Positions 1 through 11,193 of a stretch of DNA of 51,218 bases are shown piece by piece. The notes beneath the pieces are model-generated. The model worked only from the letters and a program-made list of their open reading frames with translations, did no database searches and was not told the DNA's origin. The stretch spans positions 1,384,346-1,435,563 of the forward strand of contig NW_008246070.1 in the NCBI RefSeq assembly GCF_000281045.1. The letters are read 5' to 3'. Made by a program: the position numbers and the translations under genes. Numbering within the stretch: position 1 is the stretch's first letter; every line of letters begins with the position of its first letter. Source of the stretch: Saprolegnia diclina VS20 (Eukaryota; Oomycota; Saprolegniomycetes; Saprolegniales; Saprolegniaceae).

Positions 1-428
1 ACTGCATTTTCAGCGCCATGGCTACCGCGGTCGATCCCGCGCCATCAAGCTGAGGACCTCGTCCAGGTCCAACTAACATACAACATTGTACCACCTAGTC
101 ATGCCTCAGCGCGACGAAGGCCTCAGTTTCGTTGTATAGCCAAAACAGGTAACTCACGTAATGTACCCCCTGACATAACCTTGGGCCGTGGGCGTCCCTG
201 ACGTATCGTTAATATCAGGGATGACGCTTGGTTCGACTGCACGCGCACAACAGTCAATGCATAGCAGGCCGTTGTATCACCATTTATCATCACCAACCGA
301 CGACGAGCCACTAGCACATTCTCCAAGGTTTGCGGGCTTAGAAAGCTCGTGTATAAGGCTCAATTCGGAGTCGATAGGGCATAGCTGCCGACGTACATTA
401 TGGAGGTACCATACATCTATAACAGGCT
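1..428. other. Intergenic, downstream of kinesin gene
   Basis: Lies beyond the stop codon of the minus-strand kinesin gene. Only short overlapping open frames without family motifs were seen. No repeat, RNA gene or promoter could be supported. Confidence 0.5.
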
Positions 429-3400
429 TTACGTTTGCGTCACTACGTGAGCAACGTTGGGGCTGTACGCCGTCGCCTCAGTCGTATCGACAAGCGTGCC
501 CGAAGTCAAATGCACGAGGAGCCCGGGCGTGTTGCGGCGCTCGACAAAGAGCTCGCCGCGAATCTGCTGGACGACATGGCTCGACGTGGACTTGGTCGCA
601 CACACGTTAGTTGGCGTTGCGTCGACCTCGGACATGGTCAAGGACTCGGTCTCGGCAAGAAACTGCTGGCGGAACCGCTCCAGATCGAATGCGACGTCCA
701 GTTTTTGCATGCCTAGCCACGACGGGCGTTGCGGTACGATGCCGATGGCATTCATGTACCTTTGCCATAATGGTCCAAGAGGCGCTCGGCGAGATGCGCT
801 TTGGCGACTGGCGCGTCGTCGCGCGGGGATGCGACGGGCTTGACAACTTCAATGGCAAACCACTTGCCGAGGCGGTGCGATCGGCTAAAGCTTTCGCGAG
901 CCCACCACGCCGTCTGCATCTACGCAATCATGAGAACCTACCAATAGATATGTCGTTGGCGCCACCTGACGCTGGAGCTGCTTGAGTGACGTCGCCGACG
1001 CACAGATCTTGGTCGTGACGCTCTTGGCGACAATCACCGACGCCTCCGAGATCTGCGTTTCAAGCGCGACGGCGACGCGGAAGATACGCCTCTCGCCTCG
1101 GTGGCAGTGACGCTCGGCGGCATTAGCGTCCCACTTCATGACGCACGACACGGTGCGTGCCTCGGGATCAATCTGCGACGGGCTCCGAAAGTCGAGAGCT
1201 TGCCATTGACTGGCGTCGTCCATGGCGCCAGGGGACAGACTCGCATCCTACGTGTCGATCGTCAGACTGGCGCCAACCGGACGGCAAGACCTCGGCGCCG
1301 TATTTGTGAAAGAAGCCGCCGAGCGTGGCCGAGCCCAGAGCAGACGCCGCAGCGTACTCGGTGCGCGGCGCTTTGGTCCGCGTGCGTTCGCTGCAGATGC
1401 GCACGTGGGGAATGCCAAGGAGGCAAAAGTGCTGGTGGTCAGCTTGCACGGCCCGGACAACGATACGGCGCGCCTGGCCTTGCTTGAGCCGCAGCGTCCC
1501 GTCTTCTTTGACCATCACAGGCTCGTAGATGCCGTCGGCACTGCGCTCTTCGACGTCGATCGAGATGAACACGTCGAGTTTGGCCGCGATAGGAACGGTG
1601 CGGCGGCGGCGAGGTTTCGTGAGTGCTTCCGTAGCCGCTTCGTCGGGCATTGCGTCAAGGACCGACTGGTGCAGTCGGGCAATGTACATGGTCTTGTCAG
1701 TGAGCGAAATGGGCACCATGTCGCCCCAGCCCCACACGTCAAGGAGGACGTTGGCCGAGGAAAGTACGTCTTCGAGAGCTTTGCCGTCGGGGCAGTCGAC
1801 TTGAGTCGTGAACGCATGGTCCAGGTTAAAGACACCCGACCCTGTCCGCATCGCTTTCGGCGACGAGCTACGCATTTGTAGAGTTCGTTCCGAGTGTTGC
1901 CAGCAGTGCACGTGTAGTACCTGCTGCCGGGCTGGTTCCACAGCCGATAGGTCGCGTAGACGCCATCCGAAGCCACGACACCCGACACAAACGTAATGGC
2001 TTGGAGGTGGACCTTGATGTCGAGCGTCGTCGTCGCAGCCGTTTTCAAAAGACCGCTCGACACATTGCTTTTGCTGAGTTCATAAAGCAGGTCGATCGCA
2101 ATCGAAGCGACGTGGACGCCGTCCGAGTTGTACACGGCAATCGACCGTGCCATGCCCTTGAGCATCTTGGTGTGCGCGCTCGTGAGGCCTCTCGAGACAC
2201 CGTACCCGAGAAAGACCCGCGCGTGGCCCAAGAGCCGGACGCCGGACGCTGACCGAGGCTCGGCGAACGGATCGGGCTTCTCGATGGCGACCTCCTTCGG
2301 GAGCGGCAGCGCCATCGGCTTGCTTTCAAGCGGCGCCGCCACAAGACCGACAAAGAGGCTTGCGTCGGTGATCGACGTGTCGCCGAGGGCGCGTTGCTCG
2401 AGCAGCTTGGTTCTCGCATCAAACGTGGCGGCATCCCACGTCACCTCGGTGGGCTTGCCATCCGACGTGGTGAGTCGAACGACATTCGCGGTCTCGACGT
2501 CCAAGCGATATGCTAAATTCAGCTCATCGCACAGCTGGTTGACGCGTGCCGCTTGCAGCTGCAGCGTCAGGAGCTCGTCGACAGGCGCTTCGCCCGACTC
2601 TGCTGGCGCTTCGACGTCGTCCTCCTCTTTCTCTTCTTCGTGGGTCTCGTCGACCTCGATACATTCTTCTGGGCCGCTCAAGTCGATCTGGTTGTCCTTC
2701 TCGGGCGAGCGCGGGCTACGCCGAAAGACCGCTTCCAGGGGCACTACGCATGCAGCGTCAGCACATGATATCGCCTGCGCCACGCTGTGTGCGTACCATG
2801 AATGCGGTACTCGTGGGCGCGGCCAAAGTGCACACGATCGCGGTGCTTGAGCGGCGTAAAGCTCGAGATGCGGTCCCCTAGAATGCCCACACTGTGAGCA
2901 ACAGCGTGCAACACAGGGAAGCTACCGTTGACAAAGACGTCGGCCGAGGGGTGCGGCTCGATCGTCAGGAAACCATTGTCGTTGAGCAGCTTGGCGTGTA
3001 GTGGAAGGAGTTGGTTGGCGTCGACTTCCAATTTCAACGGTGAAATCGGCCACGTCGTCGCGTCCTCCGGGCTCTACGCGATAAGATTTATACGTGCAGT
3101 TGGGTTAACTCAGCAATGGACACGTACGCTGCGGCCGAGAAACGCCGGTGCGGCCTCCTGCCACGCCTCGGGCGTCGTTGGTGGCTCGCTCCCGAGCAAC
3201 GTCAATCCAGGAAAGAGCGTGCACGCCAACGGTTCGTTCTCTGCGAGGTCTTCTTGGAGGTTGATCAAGCTCGGGTGTTGGCCTTGCAGCACGATCTTTT
3301 GCGTATCATGGAGGGACTTTTGGAGCTGCAACAACATGCCTTCGCGCTCGGCAAGCGACGCAAAGAGGCCCGCACTCGCCTCGGAGCTGCGGCGACGCGG

Positions 3401-4884
3401 CAGCTTCTCGAGCTGCGCACGAAGGTCTGCAATCTCTTGCCGGAGCTGGCGAATAATCGCCGCGTTCTTGTCTTCGTTGACAACGACACGGTTGATGATC
3501 TTCTTGGCCGACTCGGCGTACCGTAACGTGCTCAGCGTCTCTTCGTAGTTGTCGGAGGACGGGCTCACCATCGCTAGCATCGTCGTCTGCGTTGTGGTGC
3601 ATGAGCTTGGCTATAGTGTCACATAGCGACGCACCTTGGCGTTGCCACCAAGAGACTCTTTCAAAAGCCACGTGAGCGTGCTGTCGCGGTACGGAATGCG
3701 CTCGTTCGAGCTCAGAGACGAAATGACGCGCCCGAGCGTCGAGAGACTGCGGTTGATCATCGATGCTTCTTTCAATCGCTCCCCGGACGTCCCGGACGTG
3801 TCGCTGCGCTCGGAGCCCGCCAAGTCCACGAGGCAGATCTTGGATGTCTACAGCCAGCGATTAGAAAACCCCATTTCAAGCAAAACAGCAACCTTGTCGT
3901 GACCACAGAGCGTGATCGGGTCCACCCGCGTCTACAGCGGCAGCGATTGAGTTCGACTACACATTTATGGGCAACGTACTTGGGTAAACAGGATCGTAAA
4001 GATCGCATGCGACCGCGATGACGTCGGGTTCATGAGCGTCGCGGCCACAGTGCGCAGCTTCTGGCCCACGAGCAGTTCGTCTTGGATCTACGAGGAAGCA
4101 TGAGCAACAACAGTTCTCACGAGTCGACTGCGCAAACCTCGGCGTACGAGCCCACCGAGCGTATCGTGAGGCCTTCAACAAACGGACCGTGCACCGGGTG
4201 CTCGCGGATCTTGAGCGGTCGGGCGTCCGATTCCGCGTACGAGGTCGGTGACGTCGGCTGCGAGCGAGCACGAGTGTCGTCCAAGAGGTCCTTGACCTTT
4301 TCTTTGTAAATCTCGCAATAGTTGACCTGCCAGAGATCGCGTTGTCGTCGTTGCATGCTGCCACGCGTCGTACCTGGACCGAGTAGATGGTCTTTTCGGT
4401 CGTGTTGTTCTCCGCCTCTTTCGTGCGTCGCGCTTCGATCTGCTCAAAGAGCGCTTCGCAAATGCGCGGGATCAAGCCTTTGCCGTGCTCCGACTTGTCG
4501 CCGACCATGGTGTACGTCTTGCCACTGCCCGTCTACAGGACCCATGCAGTCACGCCACGACGAGCCACGTGTATGTACCTGGCCATAGGCGAAGACGCTG
4601 CAATTGAAGCCGTTGAACGCATTCTCAATGAGATCCATGCCCACCTCGCGAAAGATGGCGGCTTGGACAGCCTCCTTCTCGGGCGCGTCGCCAAAGCACC
4701 GGTCAAACTGGAACACGCGCGGCGGCAGCAGCTCGGCGAGCGGGTTGTCGTGGCGGCCGGCGCGCAGCTGGACAGAGCTGCCCTTGAGCGCCACGACGGG
4801 GCTCTGGCCGCTCGCCCGCTCCTTCTCGCTCATCGGGCGCACGCGGACCACGACGCGGGTCGCGCAGGTCGACGACGCCTCCAT
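429..4884 (-). CDS. Kinesin-3 family motor (KIF1/Unc-104-like) with FHA domain
   Basis: Microtubule plus-end motor for vesicle or flagellar cargo. It starts at the ATG at 4884, from which the motor domain begins at once with VVVRVRP; an in-frame TTG lies upstream. Spliced exons give the P-loop [11 protein letters not shown] (across an intron near 4570-4530), [37 protein letters not shown] and the neck segment [14 protein letters not shown] coiled coil follows (about 3450-3300), then an FHA domain (about 3040-2760, ending near [12 protein letters not shown]), which defines kinesin-3. The tail (2700-430) holds a KIF1B-like segment with [11 protein letters not shown] and a DUF3694-like region with [12 protein letters not shown]. 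The last exons join across a roughly 50-nt intron near 770-720 and end in VVTQT-stop at 429. At least ten short introns are needed, and several middle exon borders are approximate. No PH domain is evident at the end, unlike Unc-104/KIF1A. Confidence 0.88.
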
Positions 4885-5162
4885 CCTCGTTGGCAACAGA
4901 TGGGTTTTATGCCATCATCATTATTTTTCTTTAATATTTTTATTATTTTTCGCTATTTTCGCACTCTGGGACGGTTTACAAACACCAAGTAAGCGCGAAA
5001 CGGCTGGCGCGTCAAGGGCTTTCAATATGCATTATCACAGGGTATTAGTGTCTACAAATTCTCACAGTCTGGTAAATGATTTTTGAACCAGTTAGAAATA
5101 TTGAGTGTGGAAGGGGATGACTTGGCACGGTGGTATCGACATCGTATAGCAGTTGCAGGCCT
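4885..5162. promoter_or_regulatory. Bidirectional promoter between kinesin-3 and TMEM237-like genes
   Basis: A 278-bp gap separates two divergent start codons. The half next to the kinesin gene is strikingly AT-rich (about 4905-4970, runs of T with TTTAATATTTTTATT), unlike the GC-rich coding DNA on both sides. No defined transcription-factor site is claimed. Confidence 0.5.
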
Positions 5163-7027
5163 ATGGACGGGGACGCGCCACCCAGCGCGCAGGCGACCGA
5201 GACGCCCCCACTGAAGAAGCGTGCGCCCAAAAAAACAGCCGTGGCAAAACCCAAGGCAAAGGAGCCCAAGGCAGCAGCAGCCGATAGCCTACGTGCAGCG
5301 ACAGCCGACGCGCCACGCACCCCCAACGAAGGCGAGACCGTCATCCTGGATCCACTGCATGCGTCGGCCGAGCCCAAACCAGTGGCTTCGTCCGAGAGCC
5401 CCGCCAAGAAGAAAAGGAAAAAGGCAGCAAAGAGCGTCAAGGCAGGGAAACCCGTGCCGTTGACGCCAGCGGCGGCGGAGGCCAAGTCGGTCGACCCTGC
5501 GGCGTCGTCAAGCGTTGAATCCCTCGCGTCCGAGAACCCAAGCTCCGAAAAAGCAGCAGACAGTGTTCCGTTGCCATCCACGACCGAACTTGCAACCAGA
5601 ACCAGCCCAGACGAGTCGCTGCCCGACGTCGTCGCCGGTGTAAAGGCTCCTGTACCCAATCCCTCTGTGTCGGAGGGGCTCCCTGCGTCGGACGCAGCAG
5701 AGGCAAGCGATGACGTGGCGCTCGCACCAGACACCATTCCTAACATGGTCTCGAGTGGCGATCTCGAACTGCCGCGTGGCGAGCCTGAGCCTGAGGTGAA
5801 GGGGCCCTCGGATAGCACTCCGCTGTTACCCACCGAGTCACCGATTATCGATACACCGGCCGACATCGCCGCCACAGAGCACAGTAGTGTTCTACCGACC
5901 CACCAGCGACCACGTCGATTGCAGCCGCGACCGACCAGTGACGGTACGTGTTCATACCAACACTGTCGTCGGTTGAACGGCAACTCCAGCGAAAAAGTTA
6001 CATTCTGCATCGACCCCGCTTCACATTGCAGTGTCCGACATTGAGAATGACGCAACACCAATGCCAATGCCTCGGCCAGGCCCGTACCTCGCCGTCGATC
6101 TCCTGGACGGCAGCGCACGCGTGCTCGAAAGCAGCGGCCCCGTGCGCATCTTTGTCGAAGGACTGACCACTGGCATGTTTCTCCCACTTCGACGTTCCCA
6201 CGGGCACCGCTTCGAGGCCAACGACGATCTGGTAGACGCTGATCCTTTCTCAATGCATGTTGATTGGACTCGATTAGGCCCGGCTTTTACCCCGTGATGA
6301 CAACGACGACGAGACGAACGACAAACACGAGAGTGCCGATCCCCATGCGCTCTTCGAGACGGCAGTTGCGAATTTGAAGGCGGCGGAGCAGATCATTTAT
6401 GTACTTGTGCAAGGGCTCCTTGGCGGTGCAGGTCTCTGGTACGTTGTGAGCGCCCACGATGTTGCTGCCATATGCGCACTTGGCACGACCGTCAACGAAG
6501 CCCGGCGCCTCTTCTTCGTCGCCTCCAGATATCCTTTGGACGAGATGGGCTCTACTTTATATGACTCGTTTGTGAAGGGTGCCTTGACAGTCCACTCTAC
6601 TGTGAGCTTGATCGGGGCGATGCAGAAAGGGTCTGCCTTCTTGGCCGAGGCGCCGCGCTTCTCGTGGAGCTGGCGTGTGCTTTTGGTCCGTACTTGCGCA
6701 TTTGTTTTGGTTACAAACGCTGGGTGTAGCTTGGCGGTATCCTCGTCTGCTACAGCCTCGCGATGGCACTCGTCGTGGCAGCATCACCTCTTATCGCGCA
6801 AGTCTCCGTCGCGGTGAATGCGACCTGGTAGGACGCTAGTGTTCTGATTGGCTCTGGGACAAATATGACATAGGTGCTCCAGGGGCGCCGACGTGAGCTT
6901 GCATGGACGACTCGTGGCCTGGAAGGATATTGCAATGGCGTATGTGGCGTGTATTCTCTCTGCGTGGCTCTTTACTTGCCTGGTACAAATCGTGCCACCT
7001 CCACCAACGCGGTACAAGCTATGGTAG
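5163..7027 (+). CDS. TMEM237: TMEM237-like tetraspan ciliary transition-zone protein
   Basis: Known TMEM237 is a four-helix membrane protein of the ciliary transition zone, with a long disordered cytosolic N-terminus. Here residues 1 to about 260 are low-complexity, rich in Pro, Lys, Ala, Ser and Glu (PLKKRAPKKT, PAKKKRKKAA). A first intron (about 5944-6030) leads to GPYLAVDLLDG, and a second near 6230-6277 leads to the membrane half. Helix 1 is IIYVLVQGLLGGAGLW; then come SFVKGALTVHSTVSLIG, GILVCYSLAMALVVAASPL and WKDIAMAYVACILSAWLF. Introns near 6688-6731 and 6831-6870 keep the frame. The order and spacing of helices and the VQGLL-GG-LW motif resemble TMEM237, but this rests on pattern memory. 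Start: ATG at 5163; the frame upstream has only GTG. The coding frame meets TAG at 7025-7027, yet the same frame continues as coding-like sequence to 7150. Confidence 0.55.
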
Positions 7028-7559
7028 GAGTTTGCAGTTGCCAGGGTGCATGAGCGCCGGAGGCTCGAGCGGGCGCATGTACTGCAGCTCCAAGCCAAAG
7101 AGGCCACGTATGCACCCAAAATGGGTTTCATTGTCGAACGTAGTGCGTAGCATTCAGGAGCTCACGGGCGGCAACATGGACGGACTCTCGGACCTGGAAC
7201 TTGCTCGTCTCCTTGGTCTTCATCGAGTCGACTTGCCTGCACCATTCATCAGCAAACTCATCATTTGATAGACCCAAATCGAAAACATCCAACAAATGCT
7301 TGCCATCCGAGCGTCGTAGCCGCTTCCAACGTACACTGCTTAAATGGTTAACTCGCCTTCTTGTCAACGAAGATGATGCTTTCATTTGCGACTGAGACCC
7401 TCTGCAGATAGCGGCAAGTTATACGTTTAGCCCCAAACACCGCTGTCTGTGCTACGATGGGGGCCGTTGAATCAACCATAGATGCGGCCTTGCGGATGCG
7501 ATGCCAGACATATTAAGACGTTGCTTTTCGCTATATTGAATGTCACTGCGCATGTATCT
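7028..7559. other. Intergenic with coding-like remnant
   Basis: The first 120 bases stay in frame with the TMEM237-like gene and encode a basic, Glu-rich stretch (VHERRRLERAHVLQLQAKEA) up to TAG at 7148-7150. A second frame from about 7152 reads LSDLELARLLGLHRVDLPAP and stops at 7266-7268. These look like conserved 3' coding sequence interrupted by a stop and a shift. The rest is featureless. Confidence 0.35.
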
Positions 7560-9533
7560 CTATTCGTCTCCACTCTCGTCGTCGTCGGCATGATCGTCGA
7601 GCGACAAGAGGTACTGCACGACGTTGCCGTAGCCGTACTCGTCGGCTTGCTCAAGCGCGGCTTCGGTGAAGCCTTCGCTGCGGTTCTCGACGAGCCACAT
7701 GCACGTCGCGAGGTACCCGTTGCCGGCGGCGCGGTCAATCGCATGGTGCGTACACCCTAATTCGACGGCATTTGCCACACTCTCTGACATTGCATAGCCG
7801 TACCTTCGCTGCGATGCGCGTGCAGGAACTGAACCACTTCCAAGTGGCCGTTGCGCGCGGCCTTGTCCATGGCGTTGGTTGTACAGCCTTCGATGCGATT
7901 CCAGTGCAGCCACTCCACGACCTAGTATCAACTTGATACACTGCCCACTTCAAAAGAAGCGATCGTACCTCGAGATGGCCGTTTTCAGCGGCACCGTCCA
8001 TGGCGTGGGTCGTGCAGCCCTCGTGCCGCTGTTCGTGGAGCCATTGAACGACCTCCAAATGACCTTTCATCGCCGCCGAGTCCATCGCTTCCGTCGTACA
8101 GCCTTCCGGTCGGTTTTCATGCAGCCAGCGCACCACGGCCAAATGGCCTTGCTCTGCCGCCGCGTCCATTGCATACGTCGTGCACGGCGCGCCCATGTGA
8201 AAGTGGAGCCAGTGGACCACGTCCAAGTGTCCGTTGGCCGCTGCCTTGTCGGTGGCCTCGGTCGAGCACCCTTCGGTCCGGTGCGTATGTAGAAACTGCA
8301 CCACATCCAAGTGGCCATTCTCCGCCGCACCGTCAATCGCGAGCGTTGTGCAGCCTTCGGCGCGCTCAAAGTGCAAAAATTGGACAACGTCCAAGTGACC
8401 GCGACGCGCGGCGTGGTCCATGGCGTCGGAGCTGCAGCCTTCGCGACGGTGCCTTTGGAGGTACTCGACGAGCTAGATACGAATCAAAGATAAGATAGGA
8501 GGACGAGACGCGTGGGCTGCGTTACCTCGAGACGACCCGCCTCGGCGGCCAAGTCCATCGCCCACGTCGTGCAGCCCTCGGAGCGGTGGGCCTCGAGCCA
8601 CTGGAAGACGTCAAAATGACCGTTGCCGATGGCCTTATCCATGGCGTACGTCGTGCACGGATACCCCATCTCGGACAGCCACACGACCACGTCCAGGTGG
8701 CCGTGGGACGCGGCGAGGTCGAGCGGCCGCAGCTCCAAGTCGGACTCGAGCACGTCGTTTTCAAGGTGGGAGCGGTCAAACGACTCTTCGTCAATGAATT
8801 CGAGGTCGGGGATTTGCGGCATGTCAGTGACAAAGGCATCGTCAAAGGGCTCGTACTCTTCGTCGCCGCCAAAGAGGTCGTCGAGCACCTTGGTCTTCTC
8901 GGAGGCGGCGGCAGACGCGGCGGCAGACGCGAGGCGCAACTTGTTCTCGGGTGCGTGCATATGAAGCCATTGCACGACAGGAAGGTGGCCGTACTCGGCG
9001 GCCCAGTTCATTGCCATGTCGGTCCACCCGTTCTCCGTGTGTTGATGGAGGTACTCGAGCATGGCCAACTGCCCGTGGCGCGCCGCACTATCCATCGCAT
9101 GGATCGTGCAGCCTTCACTTCGGTTCGCGAGGAGCCACGCGACCGTCTCTAGGTGACCACCGGACGCGGCGTTGTCGATGGCACTCGGACTGCAGCCCTC
9201 GTCGCGCTGTTCATGGAGCCACTGGACGATCTCGAGGCGACCGTGGTTGGCGGCCCAGTCCATCGCGCGGTACGTACAGCCGCGGTCGTGGTTGTTGTGA
9301 AGCCACTTGAGCAGCTCCATGTGACCATTGCACGCAGCCCAATCCATCGCATTCGTCGTGCACGCGAGCTCGAGCCCTTCCTGCATGCGCGTCTGGAGGA
9401 TGTAGAGATGGCCGTTGTACGCCGCGTGGTCGGCGCTGCGCCAGTGCTTGAAGGCGAGGCCGTCGTTGAAGGCGTTGATGAGCAGGTACAGCCCGTGGTC
9501 CAAGAGCACATCCAAGACACGGCTCGTCGACAT
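7560..9533 (-). CDS. Ankyrin-type repeat protein (28-residue repeats)
   Basis: A solenoid scaffold, presumably for protein binding; the partner is unknown. The ATG at 9533 gives [18 protein letters not shown]. The protein then has about 17 repeats on the pattern [28 protein letters not shown]. The period is 28 residues, shorter than the canonical 33-residue ankyrin repeat, with a near-invariant Cys. After repeat 6 an acidic insert of about 65 residues ([14 protein letters not shown]) splits the array. Three introns are supported: about 8474-8525, just after GRLE; about 7923-7967, just after GHLE; and about 7759-7805, inside EGC. All junctions keep the repeat register. The tail is acidic ([12 protein letters not shown]-stop). 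There is no signal peptide or membrane helix. Such proteins occur in many paralogous copies in Saprolegniales, so the gene family is clear but the specific role is not. Confidence 0.9.
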
Positions 9534-9928
9534 CCTTGCGCAGAGGTTGTTTGTTGATGAGGTTGGCTGGCCATGACACGACCTTCATTCTCGAATTCGA
9601 CTCTTCCACTTTTGATAGTATACAATATGCAATGTGAGAGGTCATCGGTCTTGTGCTGAAATCCGGAGTGATCCAAGCAGTCGGGGTTTTGGTCACTTGG
9701 CCCTTGTGCGCCTCGTCCCATATATTCTGTATTCCCAGCACGCACACCGCATAAGATAGCTCGGGACAATCAAGATCTTAGTCCCTCCGGTCAGTACCAT
9801 GGTAGCCCTAGCCACGGCGGACGTCAAGTTATGGATGGCACTTCACACTGATGCCAATACATGTAATATTGCTTGCCGTTCAACGGAGGACGTATTGTAC
9901 AAATGCGATACATATGCAATGTGATTTG
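9534..9928. other. Intergenic, promoter side of ankyrin gene
   Basis: It holds the 5' flank of the ankyrin gene and the 3' flank of the next minus-strand gene. The stretch at 9590-9640 is somewhat AT-rich. No gene or repeat was recognised. Confidence 0.4.
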
Positions 9929-10531
9929 TTAATATTTCGAGCGAATATACAAGCGTCGAAACACGCGGTAGCTTGGCTTTGGGGCTTGCTTGGGCTCGAG
10001 CGGCACGTCGCTAAGATGTTCCTCTTGGTTGCTCGAGGACGTCATCTCGGCTTCCTCGTTCTGGCTCAACCACGCAAGGAATTCATCGTTCGGAGCCGAT
10101 GGGAGTGGTTTGATCGACGCTCGGCGCGTGTTGAGCCACGTCATGTAGCTTTCAATGTACTGCAAGACGTCATCGCTGGTCTCGGGTGTCATCGCTGGGT
10201 CTTCGACGCTCTTCCGGTCGTCGCTTGCTTCCTTGACAGGCACGACGCAGTGGTCGTGGATGGAACGTGGGGCCAATTCCAGAACGTCTTCCTCCTGATT
10301 CCCGGCCAGCGTATCTTCCGAGTCGTCGATCTCGTCCACAACAATCGAATCGGACGAGCGACCGACGCCATTGCTTTGGAGCAGCGATACACGGGCAACA
10401 CAGTGGTCGGGGGTCTCGGCGGCATTGGCCGCGTGGCGCGCGCTCAAGACCCAAGCGACGGCTGCGGCGATAGCCCACCGAAAATACGACAGCACCGCAG
10501 CGATATACCGCGCAACGGACGACGTGTTCAT
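9929..10531 (-). CDS. Small single-pass membrane protein, unrecognised
   Basis: A single-exon frame of 200 codons from the ATG at 10531 (MNTSSVARY). The in-frame extension upstream would need a TTG start, so it was rejected. Residues 10-30 (AAVLSYFRWAIAAAVAWVL) form one hydrophobic helix that may be a signal anchor. The rest is acidic and disordered (EIDDSEDTL, GNQEEDVLEL), with a helical segment DVLQYIESYMTWLNTRR and a basic end (RVFRRLYIRSKY). I do not recognise a family. The type II membrane orientation with an acidic tail is inference. GC-rich third positions across the frame support coding. Confidence 0.55.
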   Translation of the reverse strand: MNTSSVARYIAAVLSYFRWAIAAAVAWVLSARHAANAAETPDHCVARVSLLQSNGVGRSSDSIVVDEIDDSEDTLAGNQEEDVLELAPRSIHDHCVVPVKEASDDRKSVEDPAMTPETSDDVLQYIESYMTWLNTRRASIKPLPSAPNDEFLAWLSQNEEAEMTSSSNQEEHLSDVPLEPKQAPKPSYRVFRRLYIRSKY

Positions 10532-11193
10532 GTAGCGAGATGATGACAAGTATCTTCTCCGTCGACCATGACGTGGCAAACGCTATAAAATTAGCACCGT
10601 CCTACCGGTTAACATCGGCCAATGGCGTCGTCAACTGCCCACGGTTGGTGCAGCGTCTTGATTGCGTGCCAACGCCATGGTCAACGCCAAGCCGCTACTA
10701 CCGCTTGAGCACCGCCTGGTTCGCAACGACGCTCCATCAGCAGCTCCATTCGCACATACTGTTTCCGTGCTCACGTATATTAGGAAAACTCGCCCATGCA
10801 ACCACTAGACAGGCAGGCTTGTACACCGAGTAGAATGAGATACTTGGGGCCCGATCCCATCGAACAACGTCGGCAGGTTCTGCTCTGCAGGTTCTTGTTC
10901 TGCCTGACGCTGCCAGTCGTTGGCCTCAACAGTGCTGTCGGAGATTGCCCTTGCCCTTTTGGTCAAGGCAGCGCGCATTACAAACGTTGTCCCTGGCGTC
11001 GACGAACGTTCCTTGGTGCCGTGTGAATCGGCAAAGTCCTGTTTTCGGTCCTAGTGTAGCCAAAAGTGCCTGGAATAGCGTCCAAAGTCGGCCACCAGAC
11101 TGAAGCGCATAACCAGGTGGCACATTCGATGCGTTCGAATTGGCAAGACACGGTTCGCGCGCAATGCGGCAGAGGTCTCACTTTACAACTGCC
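10532..11193. other. Intergenic, divergent promoter region
   Basis: A gap of 662 bp between divergent starts (the membrane protein on minus and the temptin gene on plus). Short frames on both strands lack motifs. A TATAAAAT-like stretch lies at 10582-10590 on the plus strand; nothing else was seen. Confidence 0.4.

Noticed and set aside
4885-5162. RFX X-box in the kinesin/TMEM237 promoter
   Set aside because: Only a partial GTTGGCAAC is present near the start; the consensus is not met.
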